Below are positions 16,962 to 25,214 of a DNA stretch of 64,000 nt, piece after piece. The first letter of the stretch is position 1. Every line of letters begins with the position of its first letter. Source of the DNA: DATHZQ01 sp965216945 (GTDB lineage Bacteria > Actinomycetota > Acidimicrobiia > Spongiisociales > UBA5794); the NCBI GenBank assembly GCA_965216945.1, contig CBDCGU010000003.1:124001-188000 (forward strand), written 5' to 3'. Made by a program: the position numbers and the translations under genes. A model generated the notes under the pieces. That model worked only from the letters and a program-made list of their open reading frames with translations. It made no database searches and was not told the DNA's origin.

Positions 16962-17989
16962 AGGCGCTCGTCAAGGCAAAGCCCGAGCCGGGCATCTGGA
17001 TGGAGGACGTTCCGGCGCCCGAAGTGGGCCCCAACGATGTCCTGATCCGCGTCGGCAAGACGTCGATCTGCGGCACCGACCTCCACATCTACGCGTGGGA
17101 TGCGTGGGCGCAGGCGACCATCCCGGTGCCGATGGTCGTCGGGCACGAATACATGGGAACCGTCGCAGAGATCGGCTCGGAGGTCGAGGGACTGCGGGTT
17201 GGGCAGCGGGTCTCCGCCGAAGGCCACGTGGTGTGCGGTCGCTGCCGCAACTGCCAGGCAGGCCGGCGACACTTCTGCATCCGCACCGTGGGTGTAGGCG
17301 TCAATCGTCCCGGGGCCTTTGCCGAGTACGTGGCGGTCCCGGGCGCCAACGTCCAACCCCTGCCCGACGACGTCGCCGACGACATCGGGGCGATCCTCGA
17401 TCCGCTGGGCAACGCAACCCATACCGCCCTCAGCTTCGACCTCGTCGGCGAGGACGTGCTCATCACCGGGGCCGGACCCATCGGCATGATGGCGGTCGCC
17501 ATCGCTCGCCACGTCGGGGCCCGCTACGTCGTCGTCACCGACATCAACGGCTACCGGCTCGACATCGCAGCGGCCATGGGTGCGGATCGTGCCATCGACG
17601 TCACCAGCCAGAAGGTCGACGAGACGATGTGGGACCTCGGTATGACCGAGGGCTTCGACGTCGGACTCGAGATGTCGGGCTCCCCCGCCGCACTCCACGA
17701 CATGATCACCACCATGAACAACGGAGGCAAGATCGCCCTCCTCGGCATCCCCGCCGCCAGCGCCGCAACGCCCATCGACTGGAACGACATCATCTTCAAA
17801 GGGCTGACCCTCACCGGCATCTACGGACGCAAGATGTTCGAGACCTGGTACAAGATGCTGGCGATGCTGCAGACCGGGCTGGACGTGTCGCCGGTGATCA
17901 CGCACCGGTTCGCCGCGGACGACTTCGAGGAAGCGTTCGCCGTGATGCGCCAAGGCCAATGCGGAAAAGTCATCCTGGACTGGTCGTGA
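16958..17989 (+). CDS. tdh: L-threonine 3-dehydrogenase
   Basis: This 343-residue zinc-containing medium-chain dehydrogenase oxidises threonine to 2-amino-3-ketobutyrate with NAD. The catalytic zinc site shows in SICGTDLHIY and VVGHEYMG, the structural zinc cysteines in CGRCRNCQAGRRHFC, and the NAD fold in VLITGAGPIGMMAVAIA followed by the acidic VVTDINGYRL. GMEMSG and the GIYGRKMFETWY block are typical of Tdh. It overlaps kbl by ATGA, and the next gene overlaps its stop in the same way. Confidence 0.97.
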   Translation: MKALVKAKPEPGIWMEDVPAPEVGPNDVLIRVGKTSICGTDLHIYAWDAWAQATIPVPMVVGHEYMGTVAEIGSEVEGLRVGQRVSAEGHVVCGRCRNCQAGRRHFCIRTVGVGVNRPGAFAEYVAVPGANVQPLPDDVADDIGAILDPLGNATHTALSFDLVGEDVLITGAGPIGMMAVAIARHVGARYVVVTDINGYRLDIAAAMGADRAIDVTSQKVDETMWDLGMTEGFDVGLEMSGSPAALHDMITTMNNGGKIALLGIPAASAATPIDWNDIIFKGLTLTGIYGRKMFETWYKMLAMLQTGLDVSPVITHRFAADDFEEAFAVMRQGQCGKVILDWS

Positions 17990-18393
17990 CCGCCGGCTAC
18001 TCGGGAACCCCACTCGCCAGGAAGCTGGGGATCAAAGAGGCATCGACGCTGGCCGTGGTCAACGACCCCGGACACTTCGCCGCCATCGTCGCTCCCCTGC
18101 CACCCGACGTCGCGGTACGCACATCGGTGCGAGGCAAGGCGGACGTCACCGTCTTCTTCACGAGGCGTCGCACGGAGCTCGAGCGCCGGATCGCATCGCT
18201 CGGCCGCCAGATCTTCCCGAGCGGAGCAGTGTGGATCTCGTGGCCGAAACGGGCCTCCAAGATGCCCACCGACATGACCGAGGACGTCGTGCGGGCGGTG
18301 GCGTTGCCGCTCGGCCTGGTCGACGTCAAAGTCGCCGCAGTGGACGAGACGTGGTCGGGGCTGAAGCTGGTGTGGCGCAAGGAGCTGCGGTGA
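17986..18393 (+). CDS. DUF3052 family protein
   Basis: This 135-residue protein of the DUF3052 family is common in actinobacteria and of unknown function. The family pattern is GYSGTPLARKLGIKE at the N-terminus, a DPGHFAAIV loop, a central strand DVTVFFT, and GAVWISWPKRASKMPTDMTEDVVR, followed by LVDVKVAAVDETWSGLKLVWR. The GTG start overlaps the tdh stop (GTGA). Co-transcription with threonine catabolism may be read-through of a crowded operon rather than a functional link. Confidence 0.85.
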   Translation: MTAGYSGTPLARKLGIKEASTLAVVNDPGHFAAIVAPLPPDVAVRTSVRGKADVTVFFTRRRTELERRIASLGRQIFPSGAVWISWPKRASKMPTDMTEDVVRAVALPLGLVDVKVAAVDETWSGLKLVWRKELR

Positions 18394-18563
18394 TCGACCC
18401 TCCCGATCGCACCATGTTCTGGGCGCAGGTCGACGCCGAGATGGAGCGATATGACGCTCGTCACGGCCCTGCCACGACGCGCTGGCGGCGTTTCCGCAGG
18501 TGGCGCTACCGCCGCGTCCTGCGGCGTAGGCTCTTCGACCGCCATGCCACCCGCCACAGCTGA
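18390..18563 (+). CDS. Small arginine-rich protein
   Basis: This 57-residue frame begins with GTG overlapping the DUF3052 stop by four bases. After a short acidic helix (FWAQVDAEMERYDARHG) the second half is strongly basic (RWRRFRRWRYRRVLRRRLF). The overlap and continuous frame support translation. It could bind nucleic acid or be a membrane-surface peptide, but no family is recognised and it may be untranslated. Confidence 0.45.
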   Translation: MIDPPDRTMFWAQVDAEMERYDARHGPATTRWRRFRRWRYRRVLRRRLFDRHATRHS

Positions 18564-18577
18564 TCACAACCTCCAGC

Positions 18578-18583
18578 TACGGT
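18578..18583 (+). promoter_or_regulatory. -10 box (TACGGT) for the cytosine deaminase gene
   Basis: A TANNNT hexamer ends 6 bases before ATG 18590 and no Shine-Dalgarno sequence lies between, consistent with a leaderless transcript. Confidence 0.5.
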
Positions 18584-18589
18584 GACTGC

Positions 18590-19027
18590 ATGGATCCGTA
18601 CCTCGAGGCGGCGATCATCGAAGCGCACGCCAGCTTCAACGCAGGCGGCGTCCCCATCGGCTCGGTGCTCGTGGTGGGCGGCGAGATCGTTGCCCGCGGC
18701 CACAACCAGCGCGTTCAAAAGGGCAGCGCCATCCTCCATGCCGAGATGGACTGCCTGGAGAACGCCGGCCGCTTGCCGGCAACCACCTATGCCCGGGCGG
18801 TCATCTACTCGACCCTCTCGCCATGCCCCATGTGCACGGGAGCCATCCTGCTGTACGGCATCCCACGCGTCGTCGTTGGCGAGCGTCGCACCTTCCAAGG
18901 TCCACAGCACCTGCTCGAAGAGGCCGGCGTCGAGGTGACCGTGGTCGACGACGACCGTTGCGTCGACCTCATGCAGCGATTCATCGCGGCCAATCCCGGG
19001 ATCTGGAACGAAGACATCGGGGTGTGA
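18590..19027 (+). CDS. Cytosine deaminase, yeast FCY1-like small type
   Basis: This 145-residue zinc deaminase has HAEMDCLEN (zinc histidine and proton-shuttling glutamate near residues 50-52) and SPCPMCTGAILLYGIPR (zinc cysteines near 79 and 82). The C-terminal block VTVVDDDRCVDLMQRFIAANPGIWNEDIG closely follows the tail of fungal cytosine deaminase FCY1. That is unlike the tRNA adenosine deaminase TadA, so deamination of free cytosine to uracil is the best prediction. Guanine deaminase is a less likely alternative. Confidence 0.85.
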   Translation: MDPYLEAAIIEAHASFNAGGVPIGSVLVVGGEIVARGHNQRVQKGSAILHAEMDCLENAGRLPATTYARAVIYSTLSPCPMCTGAILLYGIPRVVVGERRTFQGPQHLLEEAGVEVTVVDDDRCVDLMQRFIAANPGIWNEDIGV

Positions 19028-19052
19028 GACCTCCGGCCACAGACGTCGCGAG

Positions 19053-19877
19053 TCAGGCGAGAAGAGTGGGCGCGGCCGTGTCGTAGACCGTCCTCGCATA
19101 GGAGACGATCTTGGTCGAGGCCTCGGGGTCGCCGGCGATCTTGGCGTACGGAAGCATCGTGCCTTCCCAGCCTTCGGTGTGCCACTCGGCACCCGCCGGG
19201 AGTGGCGTCGGAAGCAAGTCGTCCGCGTCGAAGGGCCACGGGTTGGCGTAGAGGTACGGCTCGCCGCCGGGATAGAACCCGAAGTTGATCTGCGACGGGT
19301 ACTCGGACACTTCGCCATCCTCCTCGTAGGTCTCGACTCGGGTGCCGAACCACTCGAACGCCAGGTCGAAACCGTGAGGCCACACTTGGAGCGGGCCGTA
19401 GGAGCCGTCGAGCGTGGCGCGGTGCCGGGCCAGGGCATGCTCGACGTCGATCAGCACGGCAAAAAACCGTGCCGCCTTCTCCGGGTCATAGGACCGGGCT
19501 TCTTCGTCCTCGAACTTCTCCCTGTTGTACTCACCGTCCAGACCCAGCTGCGCCGTCGCTGCGATCAGGGCATCGCCCATCTCCGTTCCCGTCGCACCCT
19601 CTCTCATCGAGAACCGGCTCGCCTCCCCCTTCGACGTCTCGAGAACGATGTCGTGGTCGTTGAGATCCATGCGCAGCCGGAAGGTCCCTCCGCCCGGTAT
19701 CGCCATCGATTCGGTCACGAGCCCCACCGGCGTGACTTTGAGGCTGATGTGCCACCACTTCGGATGGGAGATCGCATGTACCCGCGGTATGGCTCCGACG
19801 GCGTGGGCGTACGCATGGAGGCTGGCTCGGGTCGGTTCGAAATCATCGGGCATTGGCAGGAAGGCGGATGCCGGCAT
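19053..19877 (-). CDS. DUF5996 family protein
   Basis: This 274-residue cytosolic protein of the DUF5996 family has unknown function. Recognisable parts are KWWHISLKVTPVGLVTESM near the N-terminus, the RMDLNDHDIVLETSKGE region, and a conserved aromatic C-terminal half with PHGFDLAFEWFGTR, EYPSQINFGFYPGG and EPYLYANPWPFD. ATG 19877 is preceded by GGAGGA at proper spacing. No signal peptide or catalytic motif is visible. It is convergent with the cytosine deaminase gene and sits just downstream of a DNA glycosylase on the same strand. Confidence 0.75.
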   Translation of the reverse strand: MPASAFLPMPDDFEPTRASLHAYAHAVGAIPRVHAISHPKWWHISLKVTPVGLVTESMAIPGGGTFRLRMDLNDHDIVLETSKGEASRFSMREGATGTEMGDALIAATAQLGLDGEYNREKFEDEEARSYDPEKAARFFAVLIDVEHALARHRATLDGSYGPLQVWPHGFDLAFEWFGTRVETYEEDGEVSEYPSQINFGFYPGGEPYLYANPWPFDADDLLPTPLPAGAEWHTEGWEGTMLPYAKIAGDPEASTKIVSYARTVYDTAAPTLLA

Positions 19878-19937
19878 GTGACTCCTCCGTGACGGCTGCA
19901 CTGAGAACAAACCCGCACGGTCGGCGATCATTCCGGC

Positions 19938-20741
19938 TCAGCGTGGCTGGCAGGTGGGGCACCACCAGGTGCGTCTCGCCCCGATGTCGGCTGAGCGAAT
20001 CTCCGTGCCACAACGACGGCAAGGGTCTCCCTCGCGCTTGTAGACGTAGAGGGCCTCTTCCCGCGGTAGCCGGCGTCGAGAGCGCACGCCGGCCTCTCGC
20101 GGTCGCACCGTGACGATGTGCCCCAGCTCGACACCCCTGCGCAGCTCGTCGACCGTGAGGTCCCACAGCGCATCCACCGTCGCGGCATCGAGACGGTGCG
20201 CAGGTGTCGCGGGATGAACGCCGGTGAGGAACAACAACTCCGCCCGGTAGACGTTGCCGATGCCGGCCACCACCCGCTGGTCGAGCAGCGCCGCCGCCAC
20301 GGGCACCCGCTTGCGGGCGAGACGGCGGGCGAACTCACGCCGGCCACGGCGGGACATGATCGGATCGGGTCCGAGCTCGCCGACAATCGCATCTTCCTCG
20401 CCGTCGTCGAGCAGCCGGCAGGTCATCGGGCCGGCCAGATGGGCGGTGGCGATGTCGGTCGTGAACATCATCCGGGTACCGGCCGAAGGTGGCGGCGGGT
20501 CGGACCGATCCCAGGTGCGGAACACGCCGACGAGACCGAGGTGCACGTACAAAGACGGGGCGTCCCGCCATCGATAGAACAGGTGCTTGCCGTGTGCGGC
20601 AACCGACTCCAGCACGCTGCCATCGAGCTGGGCCGCACCGGCCGCAAACCGACCCTGTGGCGACGACACCGCGACCGGCGACCCGGAGAAGAGTGCGTCG
20701 TGGCGACGCGCGATGCGGTGCAACGTGTGGCCTTCGGGCAT
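19938..20741 (-). CDS. Formamidopyrimidine/endonuclease VIII-type DNA glycosylase
   Basis: This 267-residue base-excision repair enzyme of the Fpg/Nei family starts MPEGHT, giving the catalytic N-terminal proline and adjacent glutamate. The EGHT variant is the actinobacterial Nei2/EndoVIII type rather than Fpg. The helix-two-turn-helix region includes VAAALLDQRVVAGIGNVYRAELLF, and the C-terminal zinc finger has CRRCGTEI and WWCPTCQ. It removes oxidised bases and cuts the abasic site. ATG 20741 follows a TAGGTT box by 8 bases without a Shine-Dalgarno sequence. Confidence 0.92.
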   Translation of the reverse strand: MPEGHTLHRIARRHDALFSGSPVAVSSPQGRFAAGAAQLDGSVLESVAAHGKHLFYRWRDAPSLYVHLGLVGVFRTWDRSDPPPPSAGTRMMFTTDIATAHLAGPMTCRLLDDGEEDAIVGELGPDPIMSRRGRREFARRLARKRVPVAAALLDQRVVAGIGNVYRAELLFLTGVHPATPAHRLDAATVDALWDLTVDELRRGVELGHIVTVRPREAGVRSRRRLPREEALYVYKREGDPCRRCGTEIRSADIGARRTWWCPTCQPR

Positions 20742-20749
20742 GGGGAGGC

Positions 20750-20755
20750 AACCTA
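20750..20755 (-). promoter_or_regulatory. -10 box (TAGGTT) for the Nei-type glycosylase gene
   Basis: This TANNNT hexamer on the minus strand ends 8 bases before ATG 20741. The same TAGGTT hexamer precedes the lipoprotein start at 58709. Confidence 0.45.
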
Positions 20756-20837
20756 CCAAGAGGGACCGCTTGGTCCGTCGACAGCCCTGAGTCGATCAGG
20801 CAAGATATCGCCACCCACGGACCGCGGAGCACCCAGC

Positions 20838-21854
20838 ATGCCGGCCAACACGTCCCCGGAGTACAAGAAGGCGGAGGCCGCTTACCGGCGAGCCCGCGAC
20901 CCGCGGGAGAAGCTCGACCTGCTGCGCGAGATGTTGCGGACGATCCCGAAGCACAAGGGGACGGAGCACATGCGGGCGGATATCAAGACCCGCATCAAAG
21001 AGCTGTCCGATGCCACGACGTCGGGGGCGGGTGGCGCAGCTCGTAGTGGGCCACCTACGGTCGTGAGGCCCGAGGGCGCCGCTCAGATCTCCCTGATCGG
21101 CCCACCGAACTCCGGCAAGTCCACCCTCCATGCGCGGTTGACCGGTTCCCATTCTGCAGCCGGCGACTACCCCTTCACCACCCAGTATCCGCAGCCCGGG
21201 ATGCTCGAGTTCGAAGACGTCCACATCCAGCTCGTCGACCTGCCTCCCATCGCCGACGAGCACCCCATCCCCTGGATCGCCAACGCCATCCAGACGGCCG
21301 ACGGCTGCCTCCTGGTGGTCGACCTCGCCCATCCCGGCTGTATGGCCGAGACCGTGGCCCTGCATGGCCTGCTGGCGGGGAAGCGGATCCACCTGTCGTC
21401 GCGGTGGCCCGCCGACGGTGCGGTTGGTGCCCCCGACGTGGATGATCCCTTCGCCACCACGCTGCCGACGCTGCTCGTTGCAGCGAAGTCCGATCTCGTC
21501 GATGACGTGGAAGCAGAGATCGCCATCTTCGAAGACCTGACGGGCCTCGACTACGAGTGGATCAGCGTGTCGGCGCACACCGGCGAGGGAATGGCATCCC
21601 TCGGCCGCGCCCTCTGGGACCGCATCGGCGTCGTCCGCGTGTATACGAAGATCCCGGGCCACGACCCGGACATGACCAGACCTTTCACGGTGCACCGCGG
21701 CGAGACGGTGTACGACGTCGCCCAGCTGGTGCATCGCGACATTGCAGCAGCGATGCGCTATGCGCGGGTGTGGCGTGGAGATTCCTTCGACGGCCGGCAA
21801 GTGGGGCCCGATCACGTGGTCGAGGACGGCGAGATCGTCGAACTCCATGCCTGA
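20838..21854 (+). CDS. DRG/Obg-like GTPase with TGS domain
   Basis: This 338-residue GTPase has an N-terminal helical region (1-60) that resembles the start of DRG-type proteins. The G domain starts near residue 85 with P-loop GPPNSGKST, followed by the switch DYPFTTQYPQPGML, G3 as VDLPP, and G4 probably AAKSD. G5 lies near SVSAHTGEG. A C-terminal TGS domain (about 270-338) has PFTVHRGETVYDVAQLVH. This architecture is typical of archaeal and eukaryotic DRG proteins and less usual in bacteria. Ribosome-associated function is inferred from relatives. Confidence 0.85.
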   Translation: MPANTSPEYKKAEAAYRRARDPREKLDLLREMLRTIPKHKGTEHMRADIKTRIKELSDATTSGAGGAARSGPPTVVRPEGAAQISLIGPPNSGKSTLHARLTGSHSAAGDYPFTTQYPQPGMLEFEDVHIQLVDLPPIADEHPIPWIANAIQTADGCLLVVDLAHPGCMAETVALHGLLAGKRIHLSSRWPADGAVGAPDVDDPFATTLPTLLVAAKSDLVDDVEAEIAIFEDLTGLDYEWISVSAHTGEGMASLGRALWDRIGVVRVYTKIPGHDPDMTRPFTVHRGETVYDVAQLVHRDIAAAMRYARVWRGDSFDGRQVGPDHVVEDGEIVELHA

Positions 21855-21906
21855 GACGCCCGCCGCGGCGACGCCTGGGTAGCACTGGATTGTCGTGGCC
21901 GCCGGG

Positions 21907-21912
21907 TACGAT
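21907..21912 (+). promoter_or_regulatory. -10 box (TACGAT) for the exported glycoside hydrolase gene
   Basis: This TANNNT hexamer ends 6 bases before GTG 21919, which begins a proper signal peptide. It supports that start over the in-frame GTG at 21895. Confidence 0.45.
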
Positions 21913-21918
21913 CCGGCG

Positions 21919-23235
21919 GTGCGCGAAGCCAGGAGACTCGTATCGACGGCCGCCGTCTGTGTGATGGTCTTGAGCGCGTGCTCCCCGGGCGAAGGCACCG
22001 CCGTCGCCGCCGTCGCCAGCACCACAACGACGAGCTCCACCACGACGACGTCGACAACGACGACGAGCACGACGACAACCACCACGACGACCACGACAAC
22101 GACGACGATCCCGACCTTCACGCTGCAGGGATCCGTCACCACTCCGGACGGTACCCCGCTGCCCGACGTCACAATCGAAGCCGCGGGTCAGACGACCATC
22201 TCCGACGCAACCGGCGCCTTCTCGATGGCGGCGGTACCGGCGGGCACGATCAGCCTGCACCGGTTCGCCTGGATGCCCGCCGACATCGAATGGGATGGGA
22301 CGGCGCCACTCGAAGTGGTGCTCGAGCCCCGCGTCGTGCGGGCGTTGCGTGCCATTCCCGCTGCGGCCGGTGACGCCGACGCATTTGCGGCGCTGCTCGA
22401 GATGGCGAACGCCACGTCGGTCAACACGCTCATCTTCGACACGAAGGACGAGACGGGGAAAGTGCGTTACGTCACGGAGGTGCCGGAGGCGCTGGCGATG
22501 GATGCGGTGAATCCCACCTATGACCCGGCCCTGGCCGTGGCAACCGCAAAGGAGCACGGTCTCTACACAGTGACGCGGCTCGTCACCTTCGAGGACGAGG
22601 TGTGGACGGCGCGGGATCCCGAAGCCAAACTCGCCGGCTATTGGATCGACCCGACGAACCCGGACAATTGGGAGTACCCACTCGGGCTCGCCGTGGAGGC
22701 GTGCGGGATCGGCTTCGACGAGATCCAGTTCGACTACGTCCGCTTTCCCGCGGGACGCACGGCGGAGGTTGCCCGATCCCGCACACCGGCGACCGCGGAC
22801 GAGCGAGTTGCCGCAATCGAGGCGTTCCTGACGGAGGCGCGCAACCGGCTCCATCCACTGGGATGTGCCCTATCGGCGGACATCTTTGCGATCGTGGTGT
22901 CATCTCCGACGGATGAAGGCATCGGTCAGCGACCGGAGGATCTGTCGCGGGTCGTCGATGCGATCAGCCCCATGGTGTACCCGAGCCACTATTCGCCCGG
23001 CTGGCTGGGTTTCGCCGACCCCAACGACTTCCCGGGACCGGTGACCGCCGACGCCATCGAGGACGCTCTGCCCCGACTCCAGGCCGGCACGGTTCTCCGC
23101 CCCTGGCTCCAGGCCTTCTATTACAGCCCCGATCAGATCCAGGCAGGTATCGCCGAGGCCGAGTCGCGGGGCGTCGGCTGGATGCTGTGGAACGCCGGGG
23201 GCAACTACAACCCCAACGCCCTTCCCGCACCATGA
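21919..23235 (+). CDS. Putative exported glycoside hydrolase (DUF4015-like)
   Basis: This 438-residue protein begins with a lipoprotein-type signal (VSTAAVCVMVLSACSPG; lipobox LSAC). A Thr/Ser-only linker of about 30 residues follows, then a small beta-domain (VTTPDGTPLPDVTIEA...), probably carboxypeptidase-regulatory-like. The main domain, from about residue 125, matches putative glycoside hydrolases of the DUF4015 type: NTLIFDTKDETGKVRY, EIQFDYVRFPAG, SADIFAIVVSS, ISPMVYPSHYSPGWLG and GWMLWNAGGNY. Substrate unknown. It overlaps the protease gene downstream by ATGA, so two exported proteins are made together. Confidence 0.8.
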   Translation: MREARRLVSTAAVCVMVLSACSPGEGTAVAAVASTTTTSSTTTTSTTTTSTTTTTTTTTTTTTIPTFTLQGSVTTPDGTPLPDVTIEAAGQTTISDATGAFSMAAVPAGTISLHRFAWMPADIEWDGTAPLEVVLEPRVVRALRAIPAAAGDADAFAALLEMANATSVNTLIFDTKDETGKVRYVTEVPEALAMDAVNPTYDPALAVATAKEHGLYTVTRLVTFEDEVWTARDPEAKLAGYWIDPTNPDNWEYPLGLAVEACGIGFDEIQFDYVRFPAGRTAEVARSRTPATADERVAAIEAFLTEARNRLHPLGCALSADIFAIVVSSPTDEGIGQRPEDLSRVVDAISPMVYPSHYSPGWLGFADPNDFPGPVTADAIEDALPRLQAGTVLRPWLQAFYYSPDQIQAGIAEAESRGVGWMLWNAGGNYNPNALPAP

Positions 23236-24599
23236 GGGGGACGGGCATCGTCGTTGGTCTAGCCATCGTGGCGTTGGGCGCAACCGCCTGCAGCGAGACC
23301 GCACCGGCGGCGACGTCGATGGTGGTCGAGGTCATCACCACGGAGCAGCCGCCGGCAACCACGACGTCCACCGTGGCCGAGCTCTCCACCCGAGATCTCT
23401 ACGATCGGGTCTCCCCGTCGCTTGCGTTCATCGAGACACCGGTCTCCACGGGTAGCGGTGTGCTGCTCGACAGCGGTTGGATCGTGACCAACGCCCATGT
23501 CGTGTGGCCCTCCTCGGAAGTCCGGGTGGTGTTCCCGGATGGCACAGAGCTCACCGTGCCCGTCGTACGGTCCGACGTGTACGAGGACTTGGCGGTTGTC
23601 GGACCGGTCGACGTCACGGCACCGGGGCTCCGCCTCGACCCCACTGCCGACTACGGCGTCGGCGACACCGTGTTCCTCGTCGGTTATCCAGGGGAGGTGG
23701 AGGATTTCCCCACGCCGGCCATCACCCAGGGCGTCGTCTCACGGATACGAGAGTGGGATGCGGCGGGCCTGACGTTTCTGCAGACCGATGCCCTCATCGC
23801 CGGCGGCCAGAGCGGGGGTGCCTTGATCTCCCAATCTGGTGCCTTGCTCGGTGTGTCCGGGCTCGGCGGGTTCACGGAGGCCAACTTCGCCCTCGTTGCG
23901 GCGGCGGAGGATCTGGAGCAACGTGTCGAGTCCCTGATCGCCGGAACCACCCCCGACCGATTCGATGCCCCTCCGGTGACGGGAGGCGACGGAGCCACCG
24001 AGCACACCGTCGACCTCGCCAGCTTCTGGCACGAGGCGATCTTCGTGGCCGAGGAGCCGGCAGGCACGACGATCACCATCGACGTCGGCGAAGACCACGT
24101 GGTCGACCTGACCGATTCGCTCGGGTTCTCACTCGGCGAGAGTGAAGAGTGGGAGTCCTCGATCGAAGCGACGACGGACTACGACGAGCCTCACTTCGTC
24201 TACGTGGCCGCCACCGGCCCGGGGCCGTCCACGGTGACCGTACGATCCTCGCATCCGCTGGCGCTATGGGCCGACCCCGATGACGATCGGACCGTCCGCC
24301 CCGGCGACGAGGTGCACGCGGTCCTCGACGTATCCGGCGAGATCGACGTCTTCCGCATCGACCTGTCGGCCGGCGAGACCATCGTCGTGCACGTCGACGG
24401 CCTGCTCGATGCGTTGCTGTGGATCGACCGCATCGGTAACCCCGACGAGGCCCTGGCATTCGACGACGACTCCGGAGGCGGTCTCTACGGCACCAACGCC
24501 GAGGTCGTGTTCACCGCGGACGAGAGCGGCGAGTACCTCATTCTCGTCTCGGACGTGCTGCTCGAGCCGGGCGTGGGCTATGTACTCACCATCGAGTAG
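23232..24599 (+). CDS. Exported trypsin-like serine protease (lipoprotein)
   Basis: This 455-residue protein starts with a lipoprotein signal (GLAIVALGATAC). The protease domain carries histidine in IVTNAHVV, aspartate in DVYEDLAVV and serine in IAGGQSGGAL, a DegP/S1C-like triad. No PDZ domain follows. Instead about 200 C-terminal residues form beta-rich modules that look like pre-peptidase C-terminal domains (GEIDVFRIDLSAGETIVVHV, ESGEYLILVS). It starts with ATGA overlapping the glycoside hydrolase stop. Probable cell-surface protein quality control or peptide processing. Confidence 0.88.
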   Translation: MRGTGIVVGLAIVALGATACSETAPAATSMVVEVITTEQPPATTTSTVAELSTRDLYDRVSPSLAFIETPVSTGSGVLLDSGWIVTNAHVVWPSSEVRVVFPDGTELTVPVVRSDVYEDLAVVGPVDVTAPGLRLDPTADYGVGDTVFLVGYPGEVEDFPTPAITQGVVSRIREWDAAGLTFLQTDALIAGGQSGGALISQSGALLGVSGLGGFTEANFALVAAAEDLEQRVESLIAGTTPDRFDAPPVTGGDGATEHTVDLASFWHEAIFVAEEPAGTTITIDVGEDHVVDLTDSLGFSLGESEEWESSIEATTDYDEPHFVYVAATGPGPSTVTVRSSHPLALWADPDDDRTVRPGDEVHAVLDVSGEIDVFRIDLSAGETIVVHVDGLLDALLWIDRIGNPDEALAFDDDSGGGLYGTNAEVVFTADESGEYLILVSDVLLEPGVGYVLTIE

Positions 24600-24644
24600 C
24601 GAGACCGGCGCCGACGTCCCACCGCCCGCTACCCCGCGCCCCGC

Positions 24645-25214
24645 TCAGGTGAGGCCGGCGAGGACGAACTCGTGGATCTCGTCGACGAGTTGGTCGCGGC
24701 CGATGGCGCCACCCTCGGTGTACCACCGATCGATGGCGTTGAGGATGGACAGCACGAATATGCCGGTGACCTTGGGGTCGAGATCCCCCCGGAACGTTCC
24801 CTCGGCCGCACCCTCGCTCAGCAGCGAGCGGAGCTGTGTCTCGTAGTCGTCGCGGGCACCGATGACCCGGCGGCGGAACTCCGGATCGAGGGAGCGGGCT
24901 TCGTTGAGGTACGTGCGGGTCTCGTCGATGTGATCGAGGACCACGCCCACATGCCCATCGATGAAGCTGCGCAGCCGCTCGGCAGCGTCCCCTTCGGCCG
25001 CCGCGGCAGTCGCCGATGCCGCCTGGAAGAACCCGGCCCCGCGCTCCACGACCTCGACGAGCAACTCCTGTTTGCCCGCCACGTGGGAGTAGAGCGACGA
25101 CCCCAGCAGACCGAGCTCGGCACCCAGATCGCGCATGGATGTGCCGTGGTAGCCACGTTCGGCGAACAGCCGGCCGGCTGCCGCAACCACATCCTCACGA
25201 GAGCGCCGGGTCAC
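24645..25214 (-). CDS. TetR-family regulator closing the paa operon
   Basis: This 189-residue regulator has an N-terminal helix-turn-helix (VVAAAGRLFAERGYHGTSMRDLGAELGLLGSSLYSHVAGKQELL) and an all-helical ligand domain. The GTG start overlaps the paaE stop (GTGA), making it the last gene of the paaABCDE transcript. TetR proteins in phenylacetate clusters (PaaR type) bind phenylacetyl-CoA and repress the operon. A 14-base palindrome upstream of paaA at 28902 is the obvious candidate site. Confidence 0.88.
   Translation of the reverse strand: MTRRSREDVVAAAGRLFAERGYHGTSMRDLGAELGLLGSSLYSHVAGKQELLVEVVERGAGFFQAASATAAAAEGDAAERLRSFIDGHVGVVLDHIDETRTYLNEARSLDPEFRRRVIGARDDYETQLRSLLSEGAAEGTFRGDLDPKVTGIFVLSILNAIDRWYTEGGAIGRDQLVDEIHEFVLAGLT

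Noticed and set aside
22020..22110. Simple-sequence ACGACG-type repeat as a regulatory element
   Set aside because: It encodes the Thr/Ser linker of an exported protein, which explains the pattern.
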